A stretch of DNA of 64,000 bases from Epicoccum nigrum (GCA_002116315.1 KZ107838.1:2560343-2624342); one strand, 5' to 3'; shown: positions 33,688 through 46,366, numbered from the stretch's first letter. The notes: a model not told the origin generated them from the letters alone. Numbers and translations are program-made.

Positions 33688-34287
33688 GGCAACAGTATGG
33701 TTGTGTATTCAATCGCAGGTCCGCGGAAGACATTCCGACAGCGCTTGCGCGGCGTTTCTATGGTATCTGGTGGTTCCATGGTCCTTTGTTTGGGTGTGTT
33801 GATGGTTGCAGGAGTCGTCGCGTTGAGACGGATTGTCAGCAGGCCCGAAGAAACAAAGAAAGCCGAGTCTGTGGGGTGGCTCAACACTACCATCCCTGTG
33901 GAAAGTACAAAGGATAGCGACTAACGTGTAACATGATGTATAGGTCCCAATTTATTTAGGGTGATTGTTTGGACTGCTGGCGAAGAATCTGACATGACCC
34001 TTGCATGCGAGTACGTTCGGCCGCATCCACATACTGTAGTATGTACTTGTATCATTCGAGCGTGTTTGAAGAAGCCGATTGCTTTGTATGGCTGTGCATC
34101 TACACCCAACTGCTGGATTGTATGCATGTGAACGAAGTAGAGCATGTAGTGAGCACCACATCTCGATGGTATCTACAGGTCAAGTAGGGCTCAACGCGAG
34201 TAGTAAAATTAGATGCAACCTTAGCTGCAACCGCGCAATTGACTACAGTTTCAGTCGGGTGGTCAACTTCCAAGATGATTGATTGCA
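33688..34287. other. Intergenic with one doubtful small ORF
   Basis: Promoter of the unknown 470-residue protein gene and 3' flank of the GPALPP gene. The only candidate coding sequence is the 75-codon ORF at 33697 listed separately. Confidence 0.35.
33697..33924 (+). CDS. Possible 75-residue single-pass membrane protein
   Basis: An ATG only 9 bp from the divergent start of the 470-residue gene opens a 75-codon frame. It encodes a basic N-terminus (GPRKTFRQRLRG), one hydrophobic segment of about 20 residues (MVLCLGVLMVAGVVALRRIV) and a polar tail, like a small mitochondrial or ER membrane protein. Against it: two start codons so close leave no room for separate promoters, and no homologue is recognised. 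It may be chance. Confidence 0.25.
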   Translation: MVVYSIAGPRKTFRQRLRGVSMVSGGSMVLCLGVLMVAGVVALRRIVSRPEETKKAESVGWLNTTIPVESTKDSD

Positions 34288-35187
34288 CTAGAGGAAGCTG
34301 CCGCTGGAGAAGCGGTCGCCAAAGCCCTTGCTCTTGCTCAGCATCTCCCTCTTTTGCTTGTGGTTCAGATTGCCCTGCACGGCCATATCCTTTTCATAGT
34401 CGAAAACACGTTTGCTCGGGTCGTCTTCCTCGATCTTCTTCTTGCTCTGGTGTTGCTCGACCAAGCTCGTGCCTCTGCTTGCGTCGATCTTCTCGCGCAT
34501 CTTGCGAAGTCGGCGCTCCTCCTCCTTGCTCCTGCTACCACTTGACCCCGAAGTTGTACTGGCTGGGTCGGAAGATATGCCCAGAGCCTCGTTCTGCAAG
34601 CGTTTGAGCTTCTGCTCTGGGGTCTCGGTCCAGGCACTGCTCATGCCACCTCCACCACCTGCACTCTTTCCCGAGTTGAACTTGCGCGCTCGCTGTTTGG
34701 TCGGGTCCAATCTGGCGGCGAGGTCGTCTTGGGTTGGTGGCATGGTCATCCAGTCGTCTCGCTGGGCTTTCTTGGGTGCTTCCTTGAACTGCGCATCTGT
34801 ATCGAATGCGCTTTTTGCGGAGGTGCCATGTGCATAAGTATCGGCGTTGTATGTAGCGCCTGCTGGCGGTGGCGCAGGCCCAAAATCGTCATCGCTGCTG
34901 TCTGAATCGTCGGAGGGCGGGTCTGCTGGGCGTTCGTCCAGAGGAGCTGGCGGCGGTGCAGGACCCATGACACGCGCTGGTCTCGAGGGTGGCGGCGGCG
35001 CAGGGCCTGCATCGCTGTCGGAGGAGCTTGATCTGGACCTCGATCTCGAGGCAGCATCTGGAGGAGGCGCTGGGCCAGCTACTCTGCGGCGCTTCTCGCT
35101 GGCGTCTGGGCTGGGCGCGCGGTCTTCATCGCCGTCGCGACTGCGCTTGGAGGATTGTGGCGGCATTGCTGGGCCGATTGGAGGCAT
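34288..35187 (-). CDS. GPALPP-motif protein (DUF3752)
   Basis: The ATG at 35187 gives 299 residues, intronless. The N-terminal half repeats the GPAxPP motif (IGPAMPP, AGPAPPP, MGPAPPP, FGPAPPP), separated by Arg/Ser and acidic stretches. The C-terminal half is the DUF3752 domain: DDWMTMPPTQDDLAARLDPT, RKFNSGK, WTETPEQKLKRLQ, then a helical Lys/Glu-rich region ending in KGFGDRFSSGSFL. This layout equals human GPALPP1, a nuclear protein of unclear role, thought to be linked to the spliceosome. It diverges from vps8. Confidence 0.85.
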   Translation of the reverse strand: MPPIGPAMPPQSSKRSRDGDEDRAPSPDASEKRRRVAGPAPPPDAASRSRSRSSSSDSDAGPAPPPPSRPARVMGPAPPPAPLDERPADPPSDDSDSSDDDFGPAPPPAGATYNADTYAHGTSAKSAFDTDAQFKEAPKKAQRDDWMTMPPTQDDLAARLDPTKQRARKFNSGKSAGGGGGMSSAWTETPEQKLKRLQNEALGISSDPASTTSGSSGSRSKEEERRLRKMREKIDASRGTSLVEQHQSKKKIEEDDPSKRVFDYEKDMAVQGNLNHKQKREMLSKSKGFGDRFSSGSFL

Positions 35188-35649
35188 GGTGGGCGATTGC
35201 GCTGGAGACGTGCGAAAGATGCTTGGTCGCAGTCGCAGTTGCAGTCGTACACAGAAACCCTGGAGCTCTGACACTGACGCAAGCTCGTGCACAAGCTCCA
35301 ACTCCAGTCCAGGGCTGGTGCGGCCCGCGGCTGCCGATCAGCGAACAGCCCTGAGCAACGCCGTCACAGCAGCAGCAGCAGCATAGCTTGCAGGCTTGCA
35401 ATAACACAAAAGAGGACTGCTGTGAGCATCGCCAAGCTTCTCGACAGTGCGCTGTAATCGTAATCCCTCCGTACGCCGTGTCCCTGTTGCATCCCGCACA
35501 GGCAACAGTGCCAGTGCCCTGTACCGCAAGCCATCACGAGCCCACCCTGCGGAACAGACACGCTCCAATCTCGCCAACGAAGCCGGAGCAGCCAGAAACA
35601 GACCCGCCGAATGCCCGCGCGAAGCAATGCTCCATAGCAGACGAGCCTC
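35188..35649. promoter_or_regulatory. Divergent promoter of the GPALPP gene and vps8
   Basis: 462 bp between the two start codons. No TATA box. Three hexamers (gcagtc, gcagtt, gcagtc) at 35229-35246 lie about 42 bp before the GPALPP start, and cagcag trinucleotides at 35368-35384. Confidence 0.45.
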
Positions 35650-38600
35650 ATGAGCTCAGAACCGGGGTTGGGCCACACCAGCGCTCACAATGACCCCAAC
35701 AACGCGACAGACATTGGCTACGGCATCCAGGACGGAGCCGAGGCTGAGCGCGCAGGCGAGGAGGAGGCACTGAATGGCGTTCAGGGGCGAGACGATGAGG
35801 GGGAGGAGCTCGAGTCGGTCGGCGGCAGCTCCAATGGCTTGACCTTTGCCAGGACAAGACGCAGCCAGGACCAGCAGAAAGAGCAAGACGCAGGCGATGA
35901 CGAAGAAGAAGAGCGGTCGACCGGGCTGCCTCCGCGACCCAAGCCAGGTAGAGCGGCAAGCTTCGAATCGACATCCACCCCTGATGATACCCCGTCGATC
36001 CAGGGCTCCTTGGTCTCCTCGCCTCGAAGCAGTGTCGCCTACTCGTACAACTCGCCGCGTGCGAACCGTCCAGCTTTGCAGCCTTTCGAGCGCCGCTTCT
36101 CCTCCCGCCTGTCTCTCTCACCTCTGGCCAGTCCGCGTGGCGCGTCTCCGGCATTCCTGTCTCCCCACTCGCGCCAGTCATCGCTCTCTAGCAATTTATT
36201 CTTCCAGCAGCAGCCTGACGAAGCAGACACACCTCAGCCACCATGGGAGGTTGTGCGCTGGACGAAGTTGAAGATTATCACCGGTCAGGTCTTCTCTGAA
36301 GTGGGCAAACGCAACTTTGGCCGCCCTACCTGTCTGAACGTTGCCGCGACCCTAGTCATTGGCACCTCTAAAGGCTTCGTCCTCGTCTTCGACTATCAGC
36401 AAGTTCTGAAGTCCATCATAGGGCCCGGCACTAAGGGTGAGCATTCCGCAGCGAGACTCATTTCACATCACTGATCATGCATGCCATAGCTGTCGAATGC
36501 GGACCCATTACGTCTCTCGCCATCTCCGCTGACCACTCTACGATTGCCGGTGGTCATGCAACGGGCCACATCTTCACCTGGGAACTCTCAAAACCAGCGA
36601 AACCTTTCCTGCACATCCCTCCGCTGGATCGCGCTAGCCTAGACGATAGAAAAACTGACGGGCACGTCTCGGGAGTAGCTATCCTACATCTTGGCTTTTT
36701 GGGCACTCGACACACAGCACTTGTCTCTGCTGATGATGGTGGCATGGCTTTCTCACATCTGGCTACCCGTGGCCTTGGTGCGCTAGCAAGGAACGTCAAG
36801 ACCACTCGTATCCTGGGCAGATACCCGCTCACAGCGAAATCGCAAGAGAAACCAAGAAAGCCAAGCTCTGTGCTTGCCTTTGCGCCTCTACCCCTGGGCA
36901 ACGTGGAACAACCAACAGATACGATGGGTCTGACTGCGCTCCTCACACCATATTTGCTCGTCATTGTCTCGACAACACCTGTCGCACAGACGCAGCACAA
37001 GGCACCACGGCCGAAAGAAGTTGCACTACACAGTGCTATGAGCGGGTGTCTGGCGTGGTTCCCTGCTGTCAAGCTCAAGCATGCTACGGGTGACTCTGCA
37101 AAGACAGTTTCCAAAACCAAGCTGGTCTACTGCTGGTCGAATATCCTGACCATTCTTGACGTGACTAGCATCGTTGCACCACCTTCGGAAAAAGAGAAGC
37201 CTACAGAGTTGCAATTTAAACCTCGCAATCGCTGGAGAGCGGAAGAGGCTATAGTTGCGGTACAATGGCTCAGCCGGTCGGTGCTTGGAGTACTGACCAT
37301 CAGCCAGCGGCTTCTCATTCTCGAGGACAACACATTACGGACCACAGATTCTTTTGACCTGCTGCAGAAGCACATCTACCATTCTGATTTGTTTTCTCGG
37401 CAGTTACGCCCAGTCGTAGAACAGCATGACGAAGAAGATGCATCATTGCACGGCGTTGTAGCCGATGCTTTCTACATGAGCTTCAGGGCATACAAAGGCC
37501 GAATGTTCCTACTTGGGTTCAATGACGTCTCGATTGGCACTCTGTCGAACTGGGCGGATCGGCTGGTGGCTCTTATGGAAGAGGGTGACTTCATTGCTGC
37601 TATTGGTCTGGCGACTTCCTACTACGTCGGTGACGCTGATAAGCTCACTGTAGGGCTTCCAGAAGACGACAAAGCCCGTCATGCGCTGGTCCGAGAAAAG
37701 TTACTCGAGATGATATCTGCGTCCCTGAAATATGCTTTCGCACAGAAAGATGAGACTGAAGAAACAAGGGAAGAACGTCTCAAGGAGCTGGCCGAAGTAT
37801 GTTTCACGGCTCTCTTCAGCATGCAAGAACTTGATTTTCTGTTCGAGAATTTCTACGAGGCTTTTGAGGAGGCTTCTACCGGAAAGCCGTTTTTTGAGAC
37901 CCTGGAGCCTTATATTCTGGACGGCGAGATCGCCGAAGTGCCACCAGACGTGCTCAAAGACCTCATAACGTTCTACGCTTCGGTCGGACGTGGGCCACAA
38001 GTGGAGGAGATGATTTGTCGTCTCAGCACCGAGACTCTTGATATCAACGAAGTGACCACCATCTGTCAGCAGTATATGCTGTACGATGCACTGATCCATG
38101 TGTGGACCCAGACCATTGGTGATTTCATCACGCCGCTCACCAGCATCCTGGACCTCATCAAGTTGATCGACTTCAATCTGGACGACTCTGACAATGTGCT
38201 TGTTGTTTCAGCCAAGAAGATCTTTCCCTATCTATCTTATACTTTCACTGGACGCTTCTACCCAGGTGGTTCGTCTATGAGCGATGAGCAAGCATTTAGC
38301 GCCAAGAAGGACATGTATAGGTTCCTCTTTTCGAGCAAGAACCTACAGTGGCCTCCAGGGTCTGGTCCTGTTCAACTGACCCAGACCGACAACAGCCCCG
38401 AGCCGTCCTTCCCGTATTTACATCTTGTGCTCGAGTTTGATGCCTCGAGCTTCATGAGCATGCTAAATGAAGCCTTCGAGGACGGCTTCTTAAATGGCGA
38501 AGCCGAGAATCTGAACGGCGCCCAGACGAATGGCAACACCCTTACACCGACACGCCAGTACATTGTCAACATACTGCTCGGTATTATGACGCCCGAGGAA

Positions 38601-40451
38601 TTCAGTGCCGAGGAGATCATATATTTCCACATGTTCATTGCTCGAAATCTGCCGAAATATCCACAGTACATCATGCTTCCCGGAACTTCGCTTCATCAGA
38701 TACTCGTTGGTCTCTGCAACTATCCAACAGAGATCGTGAAGGAAGACTGTCAGCTTTCTGCCGAGTACCTACTTACTATATACCATCCACCAAATCTGCA
38801 AAGCTTGGTACCAACCTTCGAGACCGCTGGATTTCACCGTGTTTTGAAGTCTGTTTACCGCGGCTCCCAGCAGTATGCGAGGCTGTTGGAGACATACTTG
38901 GTGGACAGTGAAGATGAGGAAGCAGTCTTTGGGTATATCAGCGATATTCTCAGGCCAAGCAAAGGGCTTCCCAAGAAGCAGATAAATGAGGTCAAGCAAG
39001 TCATTGTTGACCGCGCTGAGGATCTCGTTGCAATTGATGCCGTACAGACAGCCATAACACTAAAAGCGTTTGCGCCTGATCTGTTGGATGCCGTTCTCAA
39101 TGCCGTTGAGGGCGATCGCGATGCGCAATACCGGTATCTCAAGGCTCTTATTGAACCCGAACAGTTACAATCGGGTGAATCAGCTACTATCGACGAGAAC
39201 CTACCACCTGGGTTCGTTGAGCAGTACGTCCAGCTTATGTGCACCTACAATAGTCGTCACGTAGCGGACTTTGTGGGGCTCCTCAAGTCCGGCGATCTGA
39301 GACTCGACCCTGTGCTGCCTGCTCTTGAGAAGAGCGGTGCCATTGATGCGGCGGTTGTGCTCTTGGCTCGTGACGGCTTGGTTCAGGATGCCATGGATCG
39401 TCTTATTAAGCACCTTGACACCCTCGAGAAAGCACTCATCGGTCTCATTGCCGCCGCGGGCGAAAGCCCCGACGTCGCAAATGCCGAGGAGACGGCCCAC
39501 GACCTACTCGAAAACATTCAGAAATATGTAAAAGTAGGAATCTGGCTCAGTCAAGGCCAAACCAAGTCAACTGCACATACCATACCAGCTATCGACAGAC
39601 GGAAATCAGCGTACGGAGAGGTCAAAGAAGCGGACCTCGCCATCGACGAACTTCTCTGGCTCGATCTTATCTCAACGGTGGTCAAGTTGATCAAAGAGAC
39701 ATCGACTGCCATCGACTCTGCAGCGACTCCTACCTCCGAGACCCTCGATACTACGAACATAACGAAACAGCTTCGGGACTCGGTACAGCAGACCTTCTCC
39801 GCCCTGCTAGCTTCGACAACAATACCTCCGACAAAAGCCTCTGCCCAAGCATCATCGACCGCCCGCCCAGGCTTAAATCGAGCGGCAAGTCAAAGCCAAA
39901 CGAACCCCTCCTTCCTGCGCATCCTCCGCGCTTTCCTCCACCGCGCAGCGACCACCTACTCCCCCTCACTCACCCACCTGCGCTCCGTTCTCTCGGAGAT
40001 CTTCGCCGCCTACACCTTCGAAGAGCGTATCCTCCAACTTGCAAACAGCTTCCTCGACAAAGAGGGCTTCGCGCATGTGTCCGAGATCGCAGCGCGGCGC
40101 AGCCACGGCTGGCGGCCGCGCGGCCAAGTCTGCGAGGGCTGCAGAGCGCGCACCTGGGGCCCCGGCGCAGGCAGCAGCGTGTGGGATGCGTGGGAGCGGT
40201 CGGAAGAAGCAAGGATGAAGAAGCGGGCGGAGCAGGAGGACGCGAGGTGGTATGCTGACCGCAGAGGCAGTCAGAAGGGCAAGCAGAAGAGCGCGAGTCA
40301 GAGCGAGGATGAGGGTGGGGAGGACGAGGGGGTGTTGAAGGGGAAGGGCCCGTTGGCTGTGTTTGCGTGTCGCCATTTGTGGCATAAGGGCTGTGTGGAG
40401 GCGGAGGTGGGGGAGGGGAGATTGAGGTGTCCGCTTTGTGTGAAGTTGTAG
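35650..40451 (+). CDS. vps8: CORVET complex subunit Vps8
   Basis: Tethering factor that binds Rab5/Vps21 on early endosomes and brings vesicles to fusion. Exon 1 (35650-36436) and exon 2 (36490-40451), with a 53-nt intron (GTGAGC..TAG), give 1,582 residues. Residues 1-195 are acidic and Ser-rich. A beta-propeller follows (WTKLKIITGQVFSEVGKRNF; VVIGTSKG-like strand; GPITSLAISADHSTIAGGHA; HIFTWELS). Then comes a long alpha-solenoid with the Vps8 core. A C-terminal RING-H2 occupies about 1476-1582: CEGC, a long insert, then CRHLWHKGC and CPLC. Length and domain order are those of fungal Vps8. The stretch downstream of the first exon has no stop in frame except in the intron. Confidence 0.93.
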
Positions 40452-40966
40452 ATATTTTGGGGGAGGTGGTAAATATATCATGATTCCTATTCAGCCCGCG
40501 GGCAACTACTGTTGGTGGTATGTAACTGAGAGACATATTTTTCGCGAATCCATATGCGCCAGTAGAGGGAGAAATGCTCATGCCGGGCTTGTGTATACGA
40601 ACCTGCGATCGAGGTCCAATGCAGGACTCTAGAAGAGTGAGGCTGTGAATCTTGTATGGGGAGCGCATATCGATCCTGCCTGCAGAGTAAGATTAAGCGC
40701 CATTGCCTGGCTTGGTACAGAAGTCGCGAGGCTGTGAGCTGCGCCATGTCGTCGGTCTTACTGGTACCCCACATGTCCACCATCAGCCTTCTCAATCCCT
40801 CCTTCGTTGTTCCTCGCTCCTACTTTCGCGTCTCGTTACGACCAATCCATCAATGCGAAGCCTAGAAGTCGTCAAGGCGAAGAGTCCATCATCTTCCAAC
40901 TGGACGTTGCAGCACGGTCCTGCATTGATTTATCACCGTCTGGCGCGCTTTCACTACGGGTAAACT
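40452..40966. other. Intergenic between vps8 and the HET gene
   Basis: 515 bp holding the vps8 terminator and the HET-gene promoter. No repeat or small gene was recognised. Confidence 0.4.
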
Positions 40967-42950
40967 ATGGCTCAGGCTACCGAGGACTGTACGAAACCAC
41001 CGGATGGATCGACGTTCTTGGAGTTCTGCGAACGATGCTGCGAGAATTGTCGTATTGTGCGTTGGCTTGGCGAGGAGAACCCCCCTGAAGGGGAGATCGA
41101 CGGTACATATGAGGAAAGGGACCCCAGCAAAGAGCCGCAATGGTCGCTTGACTGTCCACTATGCGAGCAATTATTTTTCATGGTACCATCATCGGAGTAC
41201 GAGCTCGAAGGTGTTGGCTTAAAGCTAGGGAGACTTGACATAGCAACAGTGGAGCGGAATTGCAGATGGCCTCGAAGCAACGACTGGAGACCTTACGATA
41301 TTCTTCAGGTCAATCATGGCATGGGCAGGAATGATACGAAAAGGCTGGGTACAATGACCTTTGTTTTGACTCATATGCCGGGAGAACGGCAGTATGAAGT
41401 CAAGGCCGAGTCGATCAAGCCTGTTGGCATCAACTGGGAGGCGGTGCGTGAGTGGACGAGACACTGCACCACTAATCATAAGTCATGTGCGGGACCTTCT
41501 GAGGTACTTCACATTCCTGGGCTGAAGATGATCGATTGCAAAACTGGGAAAGTTGGACACTTCTCAGAAAATCGTGCACCCTATGTCGCATTATCGTATG
41601 TGTGGGGTGAATCGCAAGATGCCAGCGTGGATTACCCGCAAGCTATCCTCGACAGCACGGAGGCTGTTCTTGCTCTTGGCTTGCGCTATTTGTGGGTTGA
41701 TCGGATTGTATGTGAGTGAGTGGTGCTCCCTATGACTGTGCTAACATCCGAAGTGCATCGACCAGGAAGACAACATCCATAAGTTGGCGCAAATCGGGAT
41801 GATGGATCAGATTTATTCTAGAGCCCATCTCACGATTGTCTCATGTTCGGACGATGCTGAGCAGGGTTTACCTGGTGTGGGCAAATCCGCTCGTCACATT
41901 TACAGCCCGCTTTGGCTCGGAGATCGAAAAGTCGAGTACAGATTCACGCCCGCGCTGTCGGTTGCTTCATCCCGCTGGATAGAAAGAGGATGGACTTATC
42001 AAGAGGGCTTTTTCTCGCGCCGAAAGCTGTTTTTCACTGACGCAGGTGTAGCCCTTTGGTGTAAGTCGATGTACTACGAAGAGAGCGTATCCCGCAGTCT
42101 TAAGGATACGGACGAGGTGCGGACAGACTTGTTCCCGCTGGTCCCGAACAAAGCAATGCCTGTGGAGTTGATAGAAGGCAGTCAACGTATCTTGTGGAAG
42201 ATCGTTCAACAGTACACAGAGAGAGAGATCACATTTGAAAGCGACGCGTTAAACGCGTGCTTGGGCATCCTCAACCATCTAGGTCATAAGCATCTGTGGG
42301 GTGTCCCTATCCATGACGAGATCCTCACTCTGGGGCTGGGCTGGGACATCCAGGATGGCGGTCTCGAGCGCAGAGTGGAGCGCACAGCGTTCCCATCCTG
42401 GTCGTGGACAAGATGGAAGGCCACGGTGTCCCTCAATTGGCAACAAAAACACCCCTCAAGCATCGTTTCGATTAAGACTCACCTCCCCAGTGGAGAGGAA
42501 TTTGATATCATTCATGATTCCCGCTACAATGGAAATCTAGGGGCCATTTGTTCCGGGACGATGTTGAGCATTACTGGAACTTTTCTAACGCCTCGTTTGC
42601 TCGTTGTCGAGACGGAATACCATGTAAGGTGCTACAGCATTTTCTCGAGCGCTTGCGATGCAGACATCAAGATCCTTATTAAATTAGATAACGGAGACGA
42701 AGCACTGGAGATCGCCGACGCGGACGACATCGACTTCCTAGAGGTAGAGCCGCTGTACAAAAATACACATGGGAAATTTACAGGGCAATTCCTCCTCGTC
42801 AGAAGGCTTGTGGACACGTACCGGCGCATCGGGGTGGCATATCTCGATATCAACAATTATTATGAAGATACTTGCGCAGAGTCCGAGCGTTTCGAAGTCG
42901 GTATTGTACCAATGAAGAGACGCCGGAATCGAACAATCGACCTCATATAA
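40967..42950 (+). CDS. HET-domain protein (heterokaryon incompatibility)
   Basis: Exons 40967-41707 and 41754-42950 (46-nt intron, GTATGT..CTAAC..AAG) give 645 residues. The HET domain is complete: APYVALSYVWGE near residues 205-216, LGLRYLWVDRICIDQEDNIH across the splice junction at 247-248, IYSRAHLTIVSCSDDAEQGL, and RGWTYQEGFFSRRKLFF. The cysteine-containing N-terminus (CERCCENCRIVRW; LDCPLCEQLF) may bind metal. Such proteins trigger cell death when unlike fungal individuals fuse, or act in defence; the partner allele is unknown. No NACHT, WD or ankyrin module follows, so this is a stand-alone HET protein, a family that is often expanded and variable. Confidence 0.9.
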
Positions 42951-43408
42951 GCCATATAGCACACACCATCTCCTGGGCAAAGAAGACAGCAGCATGAACA
43001 TATCCTCAGGAACGACTTGCGGGCAACTTCCCACCAATGAAGAGTAGGGACAACGCACAAGACTCGATTTCAAATCTGCAAAGCGCTCCCAGGGGGACCG
43101 TCACGCACACGTATATAGCGAGTTGCAGGTGCAGCAAGCATGCACCATTGCGGCCAAGAAAGACTTCAGCCCTTCTATGAAACTCGTCTCTGGCTCCTGT
43201 ACAGCCTTGGGGCAGCAATCGTTTGCGCGAAGAGCGGTGGGTGGAAACAGACAGCATGCTGAAGGCCACGTACTGTTGGATTTCGTTTGAGACTGGCGGA
43301 CGAGGGAAAATCTGTTCACGGGGTCGCTCTATAGATACCTGTAATAGCAACTGAAGGATGTCTTTTCCACAAGAGTTACAAAAATCGTATTACTACAAGA
43401 AGACAAAC
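42951..43408. other. Convergent 3' flanks
   Basis: Between the ends of the HET and zinc-transporter genes. No gene seen. Confidence 0.4.
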
Positions 43409-44903
43409 CTATGCCCAAGCCCCAACCAAAGCCATCAGCATAGCGCCACCAACAACGCTCCCGCAAGCCTGAAGCCGCCGCCTGCCTTGTAACGTAACGT
43501 AACTCTCATCACTCAAAAAGTCCTCAGCAAGCAGCTCCACAAGTCCTGCAAACAACAGCAGACCACTGGAAATAGCATTCATGAAGCCCACCATCAGCAA
43601 GCCCGTCTGACTGAAGGGGTCGTAGAGGGTGTGGATAGCAAGGCCGATCGCTTGTCCTATCGGCGTGGTAGTGCCGTAGGCAAGCGCCATGAGCCATGGC
43701 TTGAGAGAGCCTGCAGGGAAACGAATGGCGCTGATGCGTGAGCCCAAGGCGAAGCCTTCAAATGTCTGGTGGAATGAGATGGCTACAAGGAGGACGATGA
43801 AGGAAGTCCCGGTTGCGACGGATAGGGCCATGCCGATGAAGACGCTGTGGAAAAGGATGCCGGCCTCGAGGAGCAGGCACTGGAGCAGCAGCTTGTTGTT
43901 TTGAGCCTCTGTCTTTTCGGGTGTTTCTGGCGAGGGGTCGCGTGGGTCGTGGGTACGCTTGTGAGCGTGAGGGTGTGACAACAGTTGGGATTCATCTTCG
44001 AGATCTTCCTCGTCTTGCTGTCTGGCAAGCTCTTCCAGGCTAAGATCCAGATCAGAGTCGTTGTCACTGTCAATGCTACGCCTAGCAGCATGACCATTCG
44101 GTGCTGTCGGTGTTGTGGGAGATATTATGGAGAGTGCAGGAGACCGTCCGGCCATGAGTCCTGACTGTTCTGGCTGTTCTGACAGCTCGGTGTCATGGAT
44201 CACAATACCTGGTACATTGCCGTTGCTGTACCGTCCAAAGCTATGGCTCCTCTTGTGACCGGGTCGTGCATGATCATGGTGACCGCCCCCAAGGTGATCG
44301 TAGTCCACCGCATGGGAGTGTCCTGCACCTTTCGACGCAAAGAACATCTCAATGCCTACGACTACAAAGACAGCTGTCATGGCTATGAGACCCGGCATGG
44401 CAGGGTAGCCCTGGTTCCAAAAGTGTGGGAGACATGGGTCGGTGAGCGACTGGAATGCGGTCGGGAGGAGGTGGACGAAGGCAGTGGCTATGAGGACGCC
44501 GGTTCCGAAGTGTCTCGAGAGGAATAGGAAGCGCGACGGTACTGGGATGTTGGGGAATCGCCGGACGACAATGGGGAAGGAGCACGCTGTCCGCGGTCAG
44601 TCCTGCCTGCAGTAACAACCTCCAGCTGGTACACACCTGCTGTACTTAAGCTAAGGATCAAAACCAAAGCGAAGACATGAATGCCTGTATTGTATTGTTT
44701 GTTTCCGCCCTTGGACCCGCACTCGGGCTTCGCGACTTCCTCCTGTCGACGTTGTAGCTCTCTGCGGAGCAGCTCGGTGGTGATGTGCGCAAGGCCTGTA
44801 TAGACGGGGCAGTCAGTATATGCACGTCTACTATGTTGCCTACATATCACACAAAGAGTAGTCCACGCAACTCACCTCCTGCAAGACCATCGCTTGCTGT
44901 CAT
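43409..44903 (-). CDS. ZIP-family zinc transporter
   Basis: Three exons: 44903-44876 (28 nt), 44795-44637 and 44586-43409, with introns of 80 and 50 nt, give 454 residues. The N-terminus (MTASDGLAGGLAHITTELLR) is followed by membrane helices: HVFALVLILSLSTAACSFPI, FGTGVLIATAFVHLLPTAFQ, LIAMTAVFVVVGIEMFF. A long cytosolic loop starts with a histidine cluster (GHSHAVDYDHLGGGHHDHAR) and is Ser/Asp-rich. Helices 4 and 5 carry the ZIP signature EAGILFHSVFIGMAL and ISFHQTFEGFALG. Family role: uptake of zinc (or related divalent metals) into the cytosol, as Zrt1/Zrt2. Which membrane it sits in cannot be told. Confidence 0.92.
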
Positions 44904-46366
44904 GTCGATGTTGTAGATTGTCTAGCTACTTTCATGTCGCGGAAGGGGTCGGGCGCAAATGATACTTGTCGTTACCGAACAAACCGAGGATACTTTCACC
45001 AAAATGAGGGTCGGACAGGTGCAAGCTCTAGACGTTGTGCCTAATTCGCGCGGTTGCCAGTTCGCCAGGCTTGCGGGAAGCTGTTCTAAAGCTCTTCGGT
45101 GAGTTCCTTTGTAGCAGAGCGCTCGGTGTTTAAGATCGGGGAAACGTGCTCAGGGCCAACGTGGTGCTCTTGCCAATGCCCGAACCGGAGCCTCCTTCCC
45201 TTACATAATCGAGGTTTGCGCGCCAGTATATAAACAGCCTCGGGATGATGCATCGATGAAGTGCTCAACTTGTTGTGGTCGCTGTGCAGCGAGCTGCAAA
45301 CATGTCGTCAATATTTCCGGATCGGCAATGCAACCTCGGGACGGCGTTCTGGCAGCTTCAGGTGTCGAGGTCCACCAACGGCTTACCACCATAAGAAAGA
45401 TATGCGTTTGTGTCAACGACCTTTTCCTTTCATAACTACAAAAAGGCTAGGCAAGTAAGAAACTCTTATTTATTCTTACTTGTAGTCTTCAGAGGTTAGT
45501 TTTGGTTTGTGATTGTGGGGCATTTGCGTTGTGAAGTAGCCTGTTATCTACGGCTTTCTTTGGCGTGCAAGAGCTTGGCCACCAGACATGTCAACACGGC
45601 ATAGCAATCTTCTTATTTCCTCCCCTGCATCTTGCTGAAAGTGGCGGGTGCCGCAAACTGCAGGCACCATTGGCCTTATAATGATCTGTCACGTTCCTGA
45701 CTACGAGCCAGTCCGGTCTCAATTTGCCCCATCACACTATTCGCGCACTCCGAGGCCGTAGCACTCTAAGAATGTGGCCTGCGCAGTTTAAAACCTACAG
45801 CTCAAGGACTTCGGAATCATTGTGGCATGACCCCACCAGTCACTATCGAATAAGACGAAAGGACTGATCTTTTACTATCAAGGAACTCGTGGCATTACAA
45901 TAGAATCAGCAACACCTTTACCCGGTATGATACTCGCGCGAATTCGGTAATATCTACGGAAACGCGCTTGCTCCTGGGAGCTCCAATCTCTACGCTGCTT
46001 CAAATAGCTCGTGGCCCCTCGGGAATGACTGCTTGTATTCTGATGGAATCAGTGCCAGAAATCGGTACTGGTGTACAGTACCTGCGGCCCCTGGCTCACT
46101 TGGCAGCCTAACACGAAACAGGACATTGATAAGTTGCACAGCGCTTCAGCCCCTCCAGGAACCCCAGACCCATCTTCAGTACGAGGTAGCTGCATCTGGC
46201 ACCGAGCGAAGAGCATACAAGCGATGATGATAGCGAGCAGGAGATGGTTGCAAGATCTTGGCTCTGACTCTACGCCCTTTGAGCTTTGGTGCACGCCGCA
46301 TCGCCAGCTTTCCTGGATTCAGGTCAGCGCAACGGAATATTGCTAACCCTCGTCCCGAAACGTGCT
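44904..46366. other. 1.5 kb intergenic with a perfect hairpin
   Basis: Divergent region between the zinc transporter and the transcription-factor gene. A perfect 10-bp inverted repeat with an 11-nt loop lies at 45452-45482. No gene is supported. Confidence 0.4.
45452..45482. repeat. Perfect inverted repeat (10-bp arms, 11-nt loop)
   Basis: The arm caagtaagaa at 45452-45461 is exactly complementary to ttcttacttg at 45473-45482. It may be a remnant of a small inverted-repeat element or a regulatory palindrome. Confidence 0.7.
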
